NCBI GenBank assembly: GCA_965224235.1
Contig: CBDCYP010000002.1
Span: 1,054,001 to 1,118,000, forward strand
Direction of reading: 5' to 3'
Source of the DNA: G958295935 sp965224235
GTDB taxonomy: Bacteria > Chloroflexota > Dehalococcoidia > Lucifugimonadales > Lucifugimonadaceae
Length of the DNA stretch: 64,000 bases
Shown here: in pieces, positions 47,683 to 55,675 of the stretch
Numbering within the stretch: the stretch's first letter is position 1
How the letters are laid out: each line of letters opens with the position of its first letter
The notes under the pieces: model-generated
What the model saw: only the letters and a program-made list of their open reading frames with translations
What the model was told of the DNA's origin: nothing
The model's database searches: none
Program-made: the position numbers and the translations under genes

Positions 47683-48624
47683 GTGAGCAAAACGAATTTG
47701 CGTAACTTGCCTGAAGGCGAAAATTCCGCTCCGGCAACCGTTGGAATCGTCGGCGCTGGCCGGCTGGGTTCGAGCCTCGCCTTGGCGATGGCTGCATCCG
47801 GGTACTCGGTGACTGCGGCCAGCACTCGTCGGCCGGAGCATGCGCTATGGCTGGCCGGGAAGGTCCCGGGCGCAACCGTGACCCATTGCTCCCAGGCGGT
47901 AGTCGATGCCGCCGAGGCGGTGTTCATATGCGTAGACGACGGCAGTATTAAGACGGTCTGTGATTCGCTTCGATGGCGAGTCGGGCAGTCTGTGATTCAC
48001 TGCTCCGGCGCGCAGCCGTCGTCGATAATCTCCGGCGTCGAGGAACAGGGCGCTGTTACCGGTGGGTTTCATCCACTTCAATCATTTCCCAGCCCCAATA
48101 TGGGGCACCGGTTTTCCGGAATCGCGTTCGGCGTTGAATCTCGGGACCGGCGTGTCCGTGATTGGCTGACCGGCTTGGCTCACGACCTTGGCGGCACGAC
48201 CGTTGCGATTTCCGCGGACGTCCGGGCTGCGTATCACGCCTCGACCGTGATGGCTTGCGGATTGTTGGCGGGGCTGGTCGGTCTGTCGGCTGACATGTGG
48301 AGCAGCTTAGGGGTCGACCGGGGGCGGGCGGTGGAACTGCTGACCCCGCTCGTTTCATCGACGGTGGAAGGCATCGGGGAACGAGGCATCCCCTCGGCCC
48401 TGACCGGGCCGTACGTTCGGGGGGATGTCGAGACTGTTCGAATGCACGTCGAGGCGACCTATCGCGCATCGCCCGTTACGGGTGGGGCGTATGTGGCGCT
48501 GGCGTTGGCCGCCTTGCCGTATGCGGTTGAGCAGGGTGGTATGAGCGAGTCGGCCAGGTTGCAGATCGAGAGTTGTCTGAAAGAGGCGATTGTCAGGGGC
48601 GGGGATACGAACCGGCCACTCTGA
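47683..48624 (+). CDS. Rossmann-fold and DUF2520 domain protein, candidate ketopantoate reductase
   Basis: 313 residues from a GTG. The N-terminal NAD(P) fold has VGIVGAGRLGSSLALAMAAS near residue 20, and the family signature VIHCSGAQPSS and GGFHPLQSFPSP follows. The C-terminal half is the all-helical DUF2520 domain (SADVRAAYHASTVMACGLLA), similar in plan to 6-phosphogluconate dehydrogenase and PanE. It directly precedes panB and panC (95 bp), and no panE is seen. Ketopantoate reduction is the one step between PanB and PanC, so this protein is a good candidate for it. The role is inferred from fold and neighbours only. Confidence 0.85.
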   Translation: MSKTNLRNLPEGENSAPATVGIVGAGRLGSSLALAMAASGYSVTAASTRRPEHALWLAGKVPGATVTHCSQAVVDAAEAVFICVDDGSIKTVCDSLRWRVGQSVIHCSGAQPSSIISGVEEQGAVTGGFHPLQSFPSPNMGHRFSGIAFGVESRDRRVRDWLTGLAHDLGGTTVAISADVRAAYHASTVMACGLLAGLVGLSADMWSSLGVDRGRAVELLTPLVSSTVEGIGERGIPSALTGPYVRGDVETVRMHVEATYRASPVTGGAYVALALAALPYAVEQGGMSESARLQIESCLKEAIVRGGDTNRPL

Positions 48625-48718
48625 ACGAAGTACTCAGTAACAATAGGAAGACTCCGGCAACGTTCATTGTGATCGGCTGCAAGCCCTGAAGGGATGCAGA
48701 CCTCAAAAGGAAAATGAA

Positions 48719-49576
48719 ATGGCGGCGAGACGGATAACGACTCACAAAATCCAGTCGATGAAGCTGCGCGCCGAACGGATCCCGATGATCACGGCGTACG
48801 ATTATCCGACTGCGCGGATCGCTGACGAGGCGGGGATCCCGATGATCCTCGTGGGCGACAGCATCGGCAACGTTGTATTCGGTTACGACTCGACGATTCC
48901 GGTGACGGTGGACGACATTGTCCGTGCCACAGCCTCGGTCGTACGTGGCGCTGAACGGTCTTTGATCGTCGCCGACATGCCGTTCATGAGCTACCAGGTC
49001 GACGCCGAGACGGCGATTCGCAACGCCGGCCGATTGCTTCAGGAGGGTGGGGCGCATGCGGTCAAGCTGGAAGGCGGCCGCGCCATCGCGCCGGTCATCA
49101 GCCGGCTTGCCGACGCAGGGATTGCCGTGATGGGGCACGTGGGACTGACACCGCAGTCGGTGCATAAGATAGGCGGCTACCGAGTGCAGGGCAGGTCGGT
49201 AGAGGCGGCGGCGAAGTTAATAGATGATGCGCATGCGGTCGAAGCGGCGGGGGCGTTTGCCATCGTGCTGGAATTGATCCCCGCGGAGCTGGCGGCCAAG
49301 GTAACCGAACACTTGAGGATTCCTACTATCGGCATCGGGGCGGGCCTGATGTGCGACGGGCAGGTTCAGGTGCTGCACGACTTGTTGGGTTTGGGCCTCG
49401 ATTTCAAGCCGCGCCACGCGCGGCAGTATGCGGACCTCTCCGGCGTGATCAGATCGGCCATGACGAGCTACGCAGACGACGTTCGTACAGGGTCGTTCCC
49501 AAGCGACGCCGAGTCGTTTTTCTTAGATGAATCGGCGGGGAGGGACGGATCGGCGACTCCAAGTCAGACCGAATGA
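48719..49576 (+). CDS. panB: 3-methyl-2-oxobutanoate hydroxymethyltransferase
   Basis: First committed step of pantothenate synthesis: transfers a hydroxymethyl group from methylene-tetrahydrofolate to ketoisovalerate. 285 residues with AAGGAAA upstream of the ATG. Metal and substrate motifs: MITAYDYPTARIADEAG, ILVGDSIGNVVFGYDSTIPV, ADMPFMSYQ, VKLEGG, MGHVGLTPQSVHKIGGYRVQ, IGIGAGLMCDGQVQVLHDLL. Stop overlaps the panC start (ATGA). Confidence 0.98.
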   Translation: MAARRITTHKIQSMKLRAERIPMITAYDYPTARIADEAGIPMILVGDSIGNVVFGYDSTIPVTVDDIVRATASVVRGAERSLIVADMPFMSYQVDAETAIRNAGRLLQEGGAHAVKLEGGRAIAPVISRLADAGIAVMGHVGLTPQSVHKIGGYRVQGRSVEAAAKLIDDAHAVEAAGAFAIVLELIPAELAAKVTEHLRIPTIGIGAGLMCDGQVQVLHDLLGLGLDFKPRHARQYADLSGVIRSAMTSYADDVRTGSFPSDAESFFLDESAGRDGSATPSQTE

Positions 49577-50433
49577 TCCAGGCCATGCGCGTAGTCCAGA
49601 CGGTTGAGGAGATGCGCGTCGTGCGGCGCGATCTGCCCGGCCGGATAGGGCTTGTACCGACTATGGGCGCGCTCCATGCGGGTCACGAAGCGCTGCTTGC
49701 GCGCGCACGCGCTGAATGCGAGACCGTCATCGCTTCGCTGTTCGTCAACCCGGCGCAGTTCGGTCTATCTGAGGACTATTCAACCTATCCGCGGAACCGG
49801 ACGCGTGATCTGGAGATATTCGGAGCGTGCGGGACCGACCTGCTGTTCGAGCCGCTCGTGGAGGAGATGTACCCCGCCGGGGAGTCGACCCGCGTCGACC
49901 CTGGCCCGATCGCAGACGTTCTGGAAGGCGGCCACCGGCCCGGCCACTTTTCGGGCGTCGCCACGGTGGTGGCCAAACTCTTCAATATCATCACTCCCGA
50001 CGCGGCTTACTTCGGCCGCAAAGACGCCCAACAACTTGTGATAGTCGAACGTCTCGTAAGGGACCTGCGGATGGGCATCGAAATCGTCAGCGGGGAGACC
50101 GTACGCGATCTGGACGGCCTGGCGCTCAGCAGCCGGAACGTCAATCTGGCCGACGAACCTCGCAATGCCGCGGCCGCGTTGTTTCGGGCGCTCACGGCCG
50201 GCGAGGTTGCCTGGGCGAATGGCCTGCGTTCCGGCGATGAACTGAGGGCGGCGATGCTGTCGGTCCTCAGTCGGGAACCGCTGATAGAAGTGGAGTATGT
50301 GAGCGCAGCCAACCCTGTAACTTTCGAGGAGCTGGACGTGGTCGACGGACCGGCTTTACTTTCACTCGCTGTGCGGGTTGGCGGAACGCGACTGATAGAT
50401 AACATCGCGCTGCCGGATCGGCGCGGTTTCTGA
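49573..50433 (+). CDS. panC: Pantothenate synthetase (pantoate-beta-alanine ligase)
   Basis: Joins pantoate and beta-alanine with ATP. 286 residues. HIGH-type motif VPTMGALHAGHEALLARA, FVNPAQFG, ATVVAKLFNIITPDAAYFGR with KDAQQL, and the KMSKS-like LALSSRNVNL. Four-base overlap with panB shows coupling. Followed by a short tandem repeat. Confidence 0.98.
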   Translation: MIQAMRVVQTVEEMRVVRRDLPGRIGLVPTMGALHAGHEALLARARAECETVIASLFVNPAQFGLSEDYSTYPRNRTRDLEIFGACGTDLLFEPLVEEMYPAGESTRVDPGPIADVLEGGHRPGHFSGVATVVAKLFNIITPDAAYFGRKDAQQLVIVERLVRDLRMGIEIVSGETVRDLDGLALSSRNVNLADEPRNAAAALFRALTAGEVAWANGLRSGDELRAAMLSVLSREPLIEVEYVSAANPVTFEELDVVDGPALLSLAVRVGGTRLIDNIALPDRRGF

Positions 50434-50482
50434 CGTTTCGGCCAGGCCGGATCGGCCGCGCCCGCGTAGTCGTATTATGTAT

Positions 50483-50537
50483 CCGTTGTCCGTTGTCCGT
50501 TGTCCGTTGTCCGTTGTCCGTTGTCCGTTGTCCGTTT
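50483..50537. repeat. Heptamer tandem repeat (CCGTTGT)
   Basis: Seven perfect copies of CCGTTGT from 50483 to 50531, plus a partial eighth. It lies about 50 bp after panC and 110 bp before the NIPSNAP gene. A perfect 7-mer array of this kind should vary in length between strains; it is outside coding sequence and not a promoter spacer that I can see. Confidence 0.95.
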
Positions 50538-50647
50538 GCCGATGCTAGCCGCGGCGCAGTGATTTACCCTTCGGGTTGACGGTCGGGCGATTCCCGGACA
50601 GAATCAAGTGCAGTCATGTGTCAAGCGCGCCGGAACCGGAGGGCCAA

Positions 50648-50974
50648 TTGATCTACGAACTGCGAATTTACGAATGTTACGGTGGAAGGCTGCCGGCCCT
50701 GAACAAGCGCTTCAGTGAACACACTTGCGAACTGTTCGAGCGGCACGGCATCAAGAACGTGGGTTACTGGACCAACCTGATTGGCCCTTCGAACAACGAT
50801 CTCATCTACCTGGTGGCGTTCGACGACATGGGGCAGAGGGAACGTGCCTGGGCCTCATTTCAAGCGGATCCGGAGTGGCAGGAGGCAAAGGCGATGTCCG
50901 AAGAGGATGGCCTGATTGTCAAAAACGTCAGTAATCAGATCCTGGCGGCCACTCCCTACTCGCCGCTCAAGTAA
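50648..50974 (+). CDS. NIPSNAP-family protein
   Basis: 108 residues from the TTG at 50648, which has GGAGG seven bases upstream; the longer frame from 50576 lacks such a site and family similarity. Ferredoxin-like dimeric alpha/beta-barrel fold: IYELRIYECYGGRLPALNKR, FERHGIKNVGYWTNLIG, LIYLVAFDDMGQRERAWASF. Biochemical roles in the family are unclear. It is 42 bp upstream of the thiolase-like gene and may be co-transcribed with it. Confidence 0.85.
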   Translation: MIYELRIYECYGGRLPALNKRFSEHTCELFERHGIKNVGYWTNLIGPSNNDLIYLVAFDDMGQRERAWASFQADPEWQEAKAMSEEDGLIVKNVSNQILAATPYSPLK

Positions 50975-51016
50975 CTACGCGTTCACCCGTCTTCCGGAAC
51001 TGAGTACGGTTAACTC

Positions 51017-52180
51017 ATGCCCAACGAAGCCAAACTGAATCGACTGTCGGGATCGTCCGAGATCGTCGGGGTTGCCGAGTCCGACGAGATTGGCCGGCTG
51101 CCGCATAAATCGCCGCTCGCACTCCACGCCGAGGCCGCGCTCAACGCGCTCGACGACGCCGGGCTAGGCCTTCCTGACGTGGACGGGCTGCTGACTGCGG
51201 GATGGTCCACGCTGGACGTGGCTGAGTACCTTGGTATTGAGCCGCGATTCACCGACTCGACTTCCGTCGGCGGCTCGTCCTTCGTGATTCACATCGCCCA
51301 CGCCGTGGCGGCAATCGCAGCGGGTTATTGCGAGGTGGCGTTGATTACCCACGGGCAGGCCGGCCGGTCGGACCGCTCGCCGATTCCCCGCAATTCCGGA
51401 GCGCCTATGGCGCAGTACGAAAACCCGTACGGAATCATAGGCCCGCCGATCTCCTACGCGATGGCGGCGACCAACTACATGCACCGATTCGGTGAAGATC
51501 GGGCCCGGCAGGCGTTTGCCGAGATCGCTGTCTCTACGCGTAAATGGGCGAACCTCAACCCGAGGGCCTACTTTCACGATCGGCCGCTCGACTTTGATGA
51601 ATACCATGATTCGCGATGGGTCGCCTGGCCGTTTCACCTCGTCGATTGCTGCCTGGTGACGGATGCAGGAGCGGCCGTGGTCGTTACGACGGCCGAGCGC
51701 GCGCGCGACGCCCGAAAAGGCGGGGTCGCGGTGCTCGGAGTTGCGGAAGGGCATGATCACTCGATGGTCTCCCAGATGCCCGATCTCACCTCGGCGTTCG
51801 GAACAAAGACGGGCCCGCAAGCCATGGGAATGGCCGGAGTGACGCACGCCGACATCGACCTTGCGATGATTTACGACTCCTTCACCTACACCGTGCTGGT
51901 GAGTCTGGAGAACCTGGGATTTTGCGGCGCCGGCGAGGGGCCTGACTTCGTGGCGGCTCAGCGAACGGCGCCCGGAGGCGCGTTCCCGCTGAACACGAAC
52001 GGTGGCGGGCTATCGTACACACACCCCGGGATGTACGGGATATTCACCGTCGTCGAGGCCGTGAGGCAGCTCCGCGGGGAGACTCAGGACAGGCAACTGT
52101 CCCGGTGCAGGGTAGCCCTTGCGCACGGCACCGGCGGCCTCCTGTCTTCTACCGGAACGGCTGTACTGGGCAGGGCGTAG
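51017..52180 (+). CDS. Thiolase-fold protein lacking the usual nucleophilic Cys
   Basis: 387 residues of thiolase/SCP-x type (lipid-transfer-like acetyl-CoA acetyltransferase group). At the place of the active-site Cys the sequence reads DSTSVGGSSFV, so the cysteine is absent, as in many thiolase-like proteins that pair with DUF35. The C-terminal catalytic loop is kept (NTNGGGLSYTHPGMYGIF), as is a CCLVTDAGAAVVVT strand. In archaea this type of thiolase forms a channelling complex with HMG-CoA synthase and a DUF35 protein; here the DUF35 gene follows 40 bp downstream, so complex formation is likely, but the substrate is unknown. Confidence 0.88.
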   Translation: MPNEAKLNRLSGSSEIVGVAESDEIGRLPHKSPLALHAEAALNALDDAGLGLPDVDGLLTAGWSTLDVAEYLGIEPRFTDSTSVGGSSFVIHIAHAVAAIAAGYCEVALITHGQAGRSDRSPIPRNSGAPMAQYENPYGIIGPPISYAMAATNYMHRFGEDRARQAFAEIAVSTRKWANLNPRAYFHDRPLDFDEYHDSRWVAWPFHLVDCCLVTDAGAAVVVTTAERARDARKGGVAVLGVAEGHDHSMVSQMPDLTSAFGTKTGPQAMGMAGVTHADIDLAMIYDSFTYTVLVSLENLGFCGAGEGPDFVAAQRTAPGGAFPLNTNGGGLSYTHPGMYGIFTVVEAVRQLRGETQDRQLSRCRVALAHGTGGLLSSTGTAVLGRA

Positions 52181-52220
52181 TCGCGGCGCCACGTCGCGAG
52201 CCCCCGGAAGGGCGATCAAA

Positions 52221-52625
52221 ATGACAGACGGAGGCCACTACAATGGTTCACCGGAAGCAGACGTCTACTGGGACTCTGTCGCGGAGGGACGCCTGATCCT
52301 TCAGAGATGCAACGATTGCAGGGAGTTCCAGTTTTATCCGCGGATATTCTGCTTGCAGTGCGGGAGCAGGGCGATTGGATGGGTTCCGGCGAGCGGTGAG
52401 GGCACACTTCACGCATTCACGATCGTCCATCAGGCGCCCGGCCCCGCCTTTGTCGAGGACATCCCGTACGTCGCCGCCATTGTAGAATTGGCGGAAGGGC
52501 CGCGGATGCCTACCCGTCTCACGGGGGTGGATCCGGACCCGTCGGAGATCGAGATCGGTATGGCGCTGAGGGTGACCTTTTCTGAGGTAAACGGGAGACC
52601 GCTGCCGGTTTTCAGGCCGGCCTGA
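52221..52625 (+). CDS. DUF35 OB-fold protein with rubredoxin-like zinc ribbon
   Basis: 134 residues from the ATG at 52221. The zinc ribbon is RCNDCREFQFYPRIFCLQCG (two CxxC pairs, about residues 30-50), followed by an OB-fold (GEGTLHAFTIVHQAPGPAF, YVAAIVELAEGPRMPTRLTG, VTFSEVNGRPLPVFRP). Members act as acyl-CoA-binding partners of thiolases. The position straight after the Cys-less thiolase supports that partnership. Confidence 0.9.
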   Translation: MTDGGHYNGSPEADVYWDSVAEGRLILQRCNDCREFQFYPRIFCLQCGSRAIGWVPASGEGTLHAFTIVHQAPGPAFVEDIPYVAAIVELAEGPRMPTRLTGVDPDPSEIEIGMALRVTFSEVNGRPLPVFRPA

Positions 52626-52748
52626 GGCTCAACTCCAATTGCGTGCGCGCGGCCGTTCGTCACAGTCGCCGCGAATCCATCTTTCCCATCGCTTGGTGCC
52701 ATTGTCGGTACGGGCTTGTGGCAGCGGTCAGCCGCCCGGAGTTAGTCG

Positions 52749-53669
52749 ATGAAACGGGACTTTCTAAGGTTCAACGATCTTGCGATTCGGGAGATACTGC
52801 CTCTTCTCGAGCGAGGACGCGAGCTCAAAAAAGGCGCTGGTAGCGACGCGCTCAAAGGCAAGTCAGCGGCGCTGTTGTTTGAGAAGCCTTCGCTACGGAC
52901 GAAGCTGAGTTTCTGGATCGGAGTCGAACTGCTTGGCGGAAAGCCCGTTTACTTCAGCCCCGAAGAGGTTGGGCTCGACAAGCGTGAACCTGCCGAAGAC
53001 GTAGCCCAGATCGTATCCCAAATGGCCGATCTCGCAGTGTTGCGTACATTCGCCCAGAGTACCCTCGACCGCTTTTCATCCGCTTCGGGGGTGCCTGTCG
53101 TGAACGCGCTTACAGATGCCGAACACCCGTGCCAGGCGTTGGCCGACCTGCAGACGATACTCGAGCAACGCGGGTCCCTTTACGGCGCAAAGGTGGCGTA
53201 CATCGGCGACGGTAACAACGTGGCCGTGAGCCTTGCGCACGCGGTTGCGGCCACGGGCGGTCGTTTAGCGATCGCATCGCCGGAGGGGTTCGAACTGCCG
53301 GACGATACGGTTGACGCCGTGGGCAAAACTGCGTCGCAGACGGGCGGTGACCTAACCCTCATGCGCGACCCAAAGGATGCCGTTGCGGGGGCGGAATTCG
53401 TATATACCGACGTATGGACGTCGATGGGTCAGGAGCAGGAGGCCATGCAACGCCGCGAAGCGTTCCGCGACTATCAGGTCAATCCCGCCTTGCTCGATTT
53501 GGCCGGCCCGGGCGTGAGATTCATGCACGACATGCCGGCCCATCCCGGTGAGGAGATGTCTCCAGGTCTTCTCGACGATCCCCGGTCGGTAGCGTACGAG
53601 CAGGGTGGAAACCGGCTGTGGGCGCAGGCCGCGCTACTCGAATTCCTGGTCGCCAACAACCGGCAATAA
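52749..53669 (+). CDS. argF: Ornithine carbamoyltransferase (variant ornithine loop)
   Basis: Converts ornithine and carbamoyl phosphate to citrulline in arginine synthesis. 306 residues. Carbamoyl-phosphate motif KPSLRTKLSF (the usual STRTR or SLRTR, here with a final Lys), HPCQALADLQTI, and the ornithine-side DVWTSMGQEQEA. The other ornithine-contacting loop, HCLP in ordinary enzymes, reads FMHDMPAHPGEEM here, so the Cys and Leu are replaced by Asp and Met. The protein is otherwise a full-length transcarbamylase. The call could change to a related transcarbamylase if the substrate differs. No other arg gene is nearby. Confidence 0.88.
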   Translation: MKRDFLRFNDLAIREILPLLERGRELKKGAGSDALKGKSAALLFEKPSLRTKLSFWIGVELLGGKPVYFSPEEVGLDKREPAEDVAQIVSQMADLAVLRTFAQSTLDRFSSASGVPVVNALTDAEHPCQALADLQTILEQRGSLYGAKVAYIGDGNNVAVSLAHAVAATGGRLAIASPEGFELPDDTVDAVGKTASQTGGDLTLMRDPKDAVAGAEFVYTDVWTSMGQEQEAMQRREAFRDYQVNPALLDLAGPGVRFMHDMPAHPGEEMSPGLLDDPRSVAYEQGGNRLWAQAALLEFLVANNRQ

Positions 53670-53685
53670 TTTGGACTTCAGACCC

Positions 53686-55020
53686 GTGGACAACTCCGAT
53701 GATGGCCGGGCCAGGCCGGTAATCGTCATCGCCGGCCGACCCAACGTGGGCAAATCCACGTTGTTCAACAGGCTGGCGGGCAGGCGATTCGCCATTGTGA
53801 GCGACATCGCGGGCACCACACGCGACCGCGTGTCGACACACGCGGAATGGGATGGCTATTCCTACGTGCTGATCGATACCGGCGGCATTGAAGAACAGCC
53901 TGAACGGGAACTGTGGGAGGAGATTCGAGGGCAGACCGCGCAGGCGCTTGAACAGGCTGATGCGGTGATCCTCGTTGTCGACGTCAACGAAGGGGTGACG
54001 CCTAACGACACCGAGGCCGCCGACCTGGTCCGTCGTTCAGGCAAGCCGGTGATTGTTGCGGCCAACAAGGCGGACAACCCCATCAGGGAGGACTTCGCTC
54101 TCGAATTCCATGCCCTGGGCCTGGGATCGCCGATTGCCGTCAGCGCATATCACAACATCGGTATCAGAGAACTGATGACGTCTATCTTCGCCCTCCTGCC
54201 TCCGCTTCCGGATCAATTGGACGACGAGTCGGTGCGAGTCGCCATCGCAGGAAGGCCAAACGTGGGCAAGTCGGCCCTTCTAAACGCCCTGACGGGGGAG
54301 GACCGGTCGATTGTCAGTCCCGTGCCCGGCACAACGAGGGACCCGGTGGATACGCGCGCAACCTTCCGGGGCAGGGAGTTCGCGTTTTTGGATACTGCCG
54401 GCCTCCGCCGACGCGGCCGCGCTGAGAGCGGCATTGAGAAGTTCAGCGCGATACGGACGATTCAGGCGATGGAACGGTCCCACGTGGTTGTACTGGTTAT
54501 GGATGCGCAAGAGTTCGGCACAGCGCAGGACGCCCACATAGCCGGTTACGCCATCCAAGCCTTCCGCGGGGTGATCGTGGTTGTCAACAAGTGGGACCTG
54601 TCTTCGGAATTGGACATAACCCGGGAGGTCGCAGAGCGCCGTATACGCAATCGCTTCAAGTTTCTTTTCGATGTCCCCGTGCTGTACGTGTCCGCTTTGA
54701 CCGGCGAGCGCGTAGAGTTGGTGCCGGAAAGGGTCCTTGAAGTCCACAGTGAATTCACCAAAACGGTGCCGGGTGCGGACCTGCGGCGTGTAGTCTACGG
54801 CGCCGTGGCTGCAAATCCGCCGCCACGGCACAGCCGACGGCCCACGCATCTGTACCGTGTGAGACAGGTGAGAACGGCTCCACCTACTTTCGTGCTAAAC
54901 ACGAATGCTCCTGAACTAATACACTTCACCTACCGTCGCTACCTTGAGAACCGGTTGCGTGAAGCATTTGGTTTTGCCGGCTCTCCATTGCGGCTCCATT
55001 TCAGGACCGGACGCGAATGA
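53686..55020 (+). CDS. der: Ribosome-associated GTPase Der (EngA)
   Basis: Tandem-GTPase factor for 50S maturation, 444 residues from the GTG at 53686 (a TTG at 53671 is also possible; neither has a strong ribosome binding site). First G domain: AGRPNVGKSTLFNRLAGRRF, DTGGIEEQ, NKAD. Second: AGRPNVGKSALLNALTGEDR, DTAGLRRRGR, NKWDLS. The C-terminal KH-like domain contains RRPTHLYRVRQVRTAPPTFV and FTYRRYLENRLREAFGF. Next gene plsY overlaps by four bases. Confidence 0.97.
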   Translation: MDNSDDGRARPVIVIAGRPNVGKSTLFNRLAGRRFAIVSDIAGTTRDRVSTHAEWDGYSYVLIDTGGIEEQPERELWEEIRGQTAQALEQADAVILVVDVNEGVTPNDTEAADLVRRSGKPVIVAANKADNPIREDFALEFHALGLGSPIAVSAYHNIGIRELMTSIFALLPPLPDQLDDESVRVAIAGRPNVGKSALLNALTGEDRSIVSPVPGTTRDPVDTRATFRGREFAFLDTAGLRRRGRAESGIEKFSAIRTIQAMERSHVVVLVMDAQEFGTAQDAHIAGYAIQAFRGVIVVVNKWDLSSELDITREVAERRIRNRFKFLFDVPVLYVSALTGERVELVPERVLEVHSEFTKTVPGADLRRVVYGAVAANPPPRHSRRPTHLYRVRQVRTAPPTFVLNTNAPELIHFTYRRYLENRLREAFGFAGSPLRLHFRTGRE

Positions 55021-55664
55021 ACGAGTATCTATACTGGATTATCACCTTGGTGTTGGCGTATCTGATCGGATCGGTGCCGTCGGGCGTGATAGTCACACGC
55101 CTCTGGCGAGGCGTGGATATCCGCAGCTACGGCAGCGGGAGCACCGGGGCGACAAACGTGTTGCGGACGCTTGGACCGAAGGCAGCCGTGCTCGTGTTCA
55201 TTCTGGACATCGCCAAGGGCTCGGCCGCGGTAGCGATCGCCAAGGGGCTGGCCGTTTCCGACCTCAACATAGCAGTGGCGGGCGTGTTGGTGGTCGCCGG
55301 GCATTCGTGGCCTGTATTCGCCCGTTTCCGCGGAGGGAAGGGTGTGGCGACGGGCCTCGGCGTTTTGCTCTTGCTTTGGTGGCCGATCGGGATTTCGTCG
55401 TTCGCCGGCGCCGTGATTGCCAGCGCCACCAGGTACGTGTCGGTGGGATCGCTAGTTGGCGCGACGACCGGTGTGGTGTTCCTGGCGGTTCAGATTGTCA
55501 AAGGGGATATTGACCCCGCGTATCTGGCCTTTGCGGTCCCGGTCGGCGTATTGATCTACGTTCGTCATCTGCCCAATATTTTCAGCCTCATCAATGGAAC
55601 GGAAAGACGGTTGTCCGTGGGGAGGCCGAGCAGAGCGACCGAGGCCCGAACAAAGGACAACTGA
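55017..55664 (+). CDS. plsY: Acyl phosphate:glycerol-3-phosphate acyltransferase
   Basis: Membrane enzyme making lysophosphatidic acid from acyl phosphate. 215 residues with about five transmembrane helices. Motifs: GSVPSGVIVTR, YGSGSTGATNVLRTLG (Ser where Asn is more common), FARFRGGKGVATGLGVLL and a C-terminal YVRHLPNIFSLINGTE. ATGA overlap with der; gpsA follows 11 bp later and supplies its substrate, so the two form a phospholipid pair. Confidence 0.96.
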   Translation: MNEYLYWIITLVLAYLIGSVPSGVIVTRLWRGVDIRSYGSGSTGATNVLRTLGPKAAVLVFILDIAKGSAAVAIAKGLAVSDLNIAVAGVLVVAGHSWPVFARFRGGKGVATGLGVLLLLWWPIGISSFAGAVIASATRYVSVGSLVGATTGVVFLAVQIVKGDIDPAYLAFAVPVGVLIYVRHLPNIFSLINGTERRLSVGRPSRATEARTKDN

Positions 55665-55675
55665 GAGCGGCTGGC

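Noticed and set aside
50483..50537. CRISPR array
   Set aside because: The unit is a 7-bp direct tandem without spacers.
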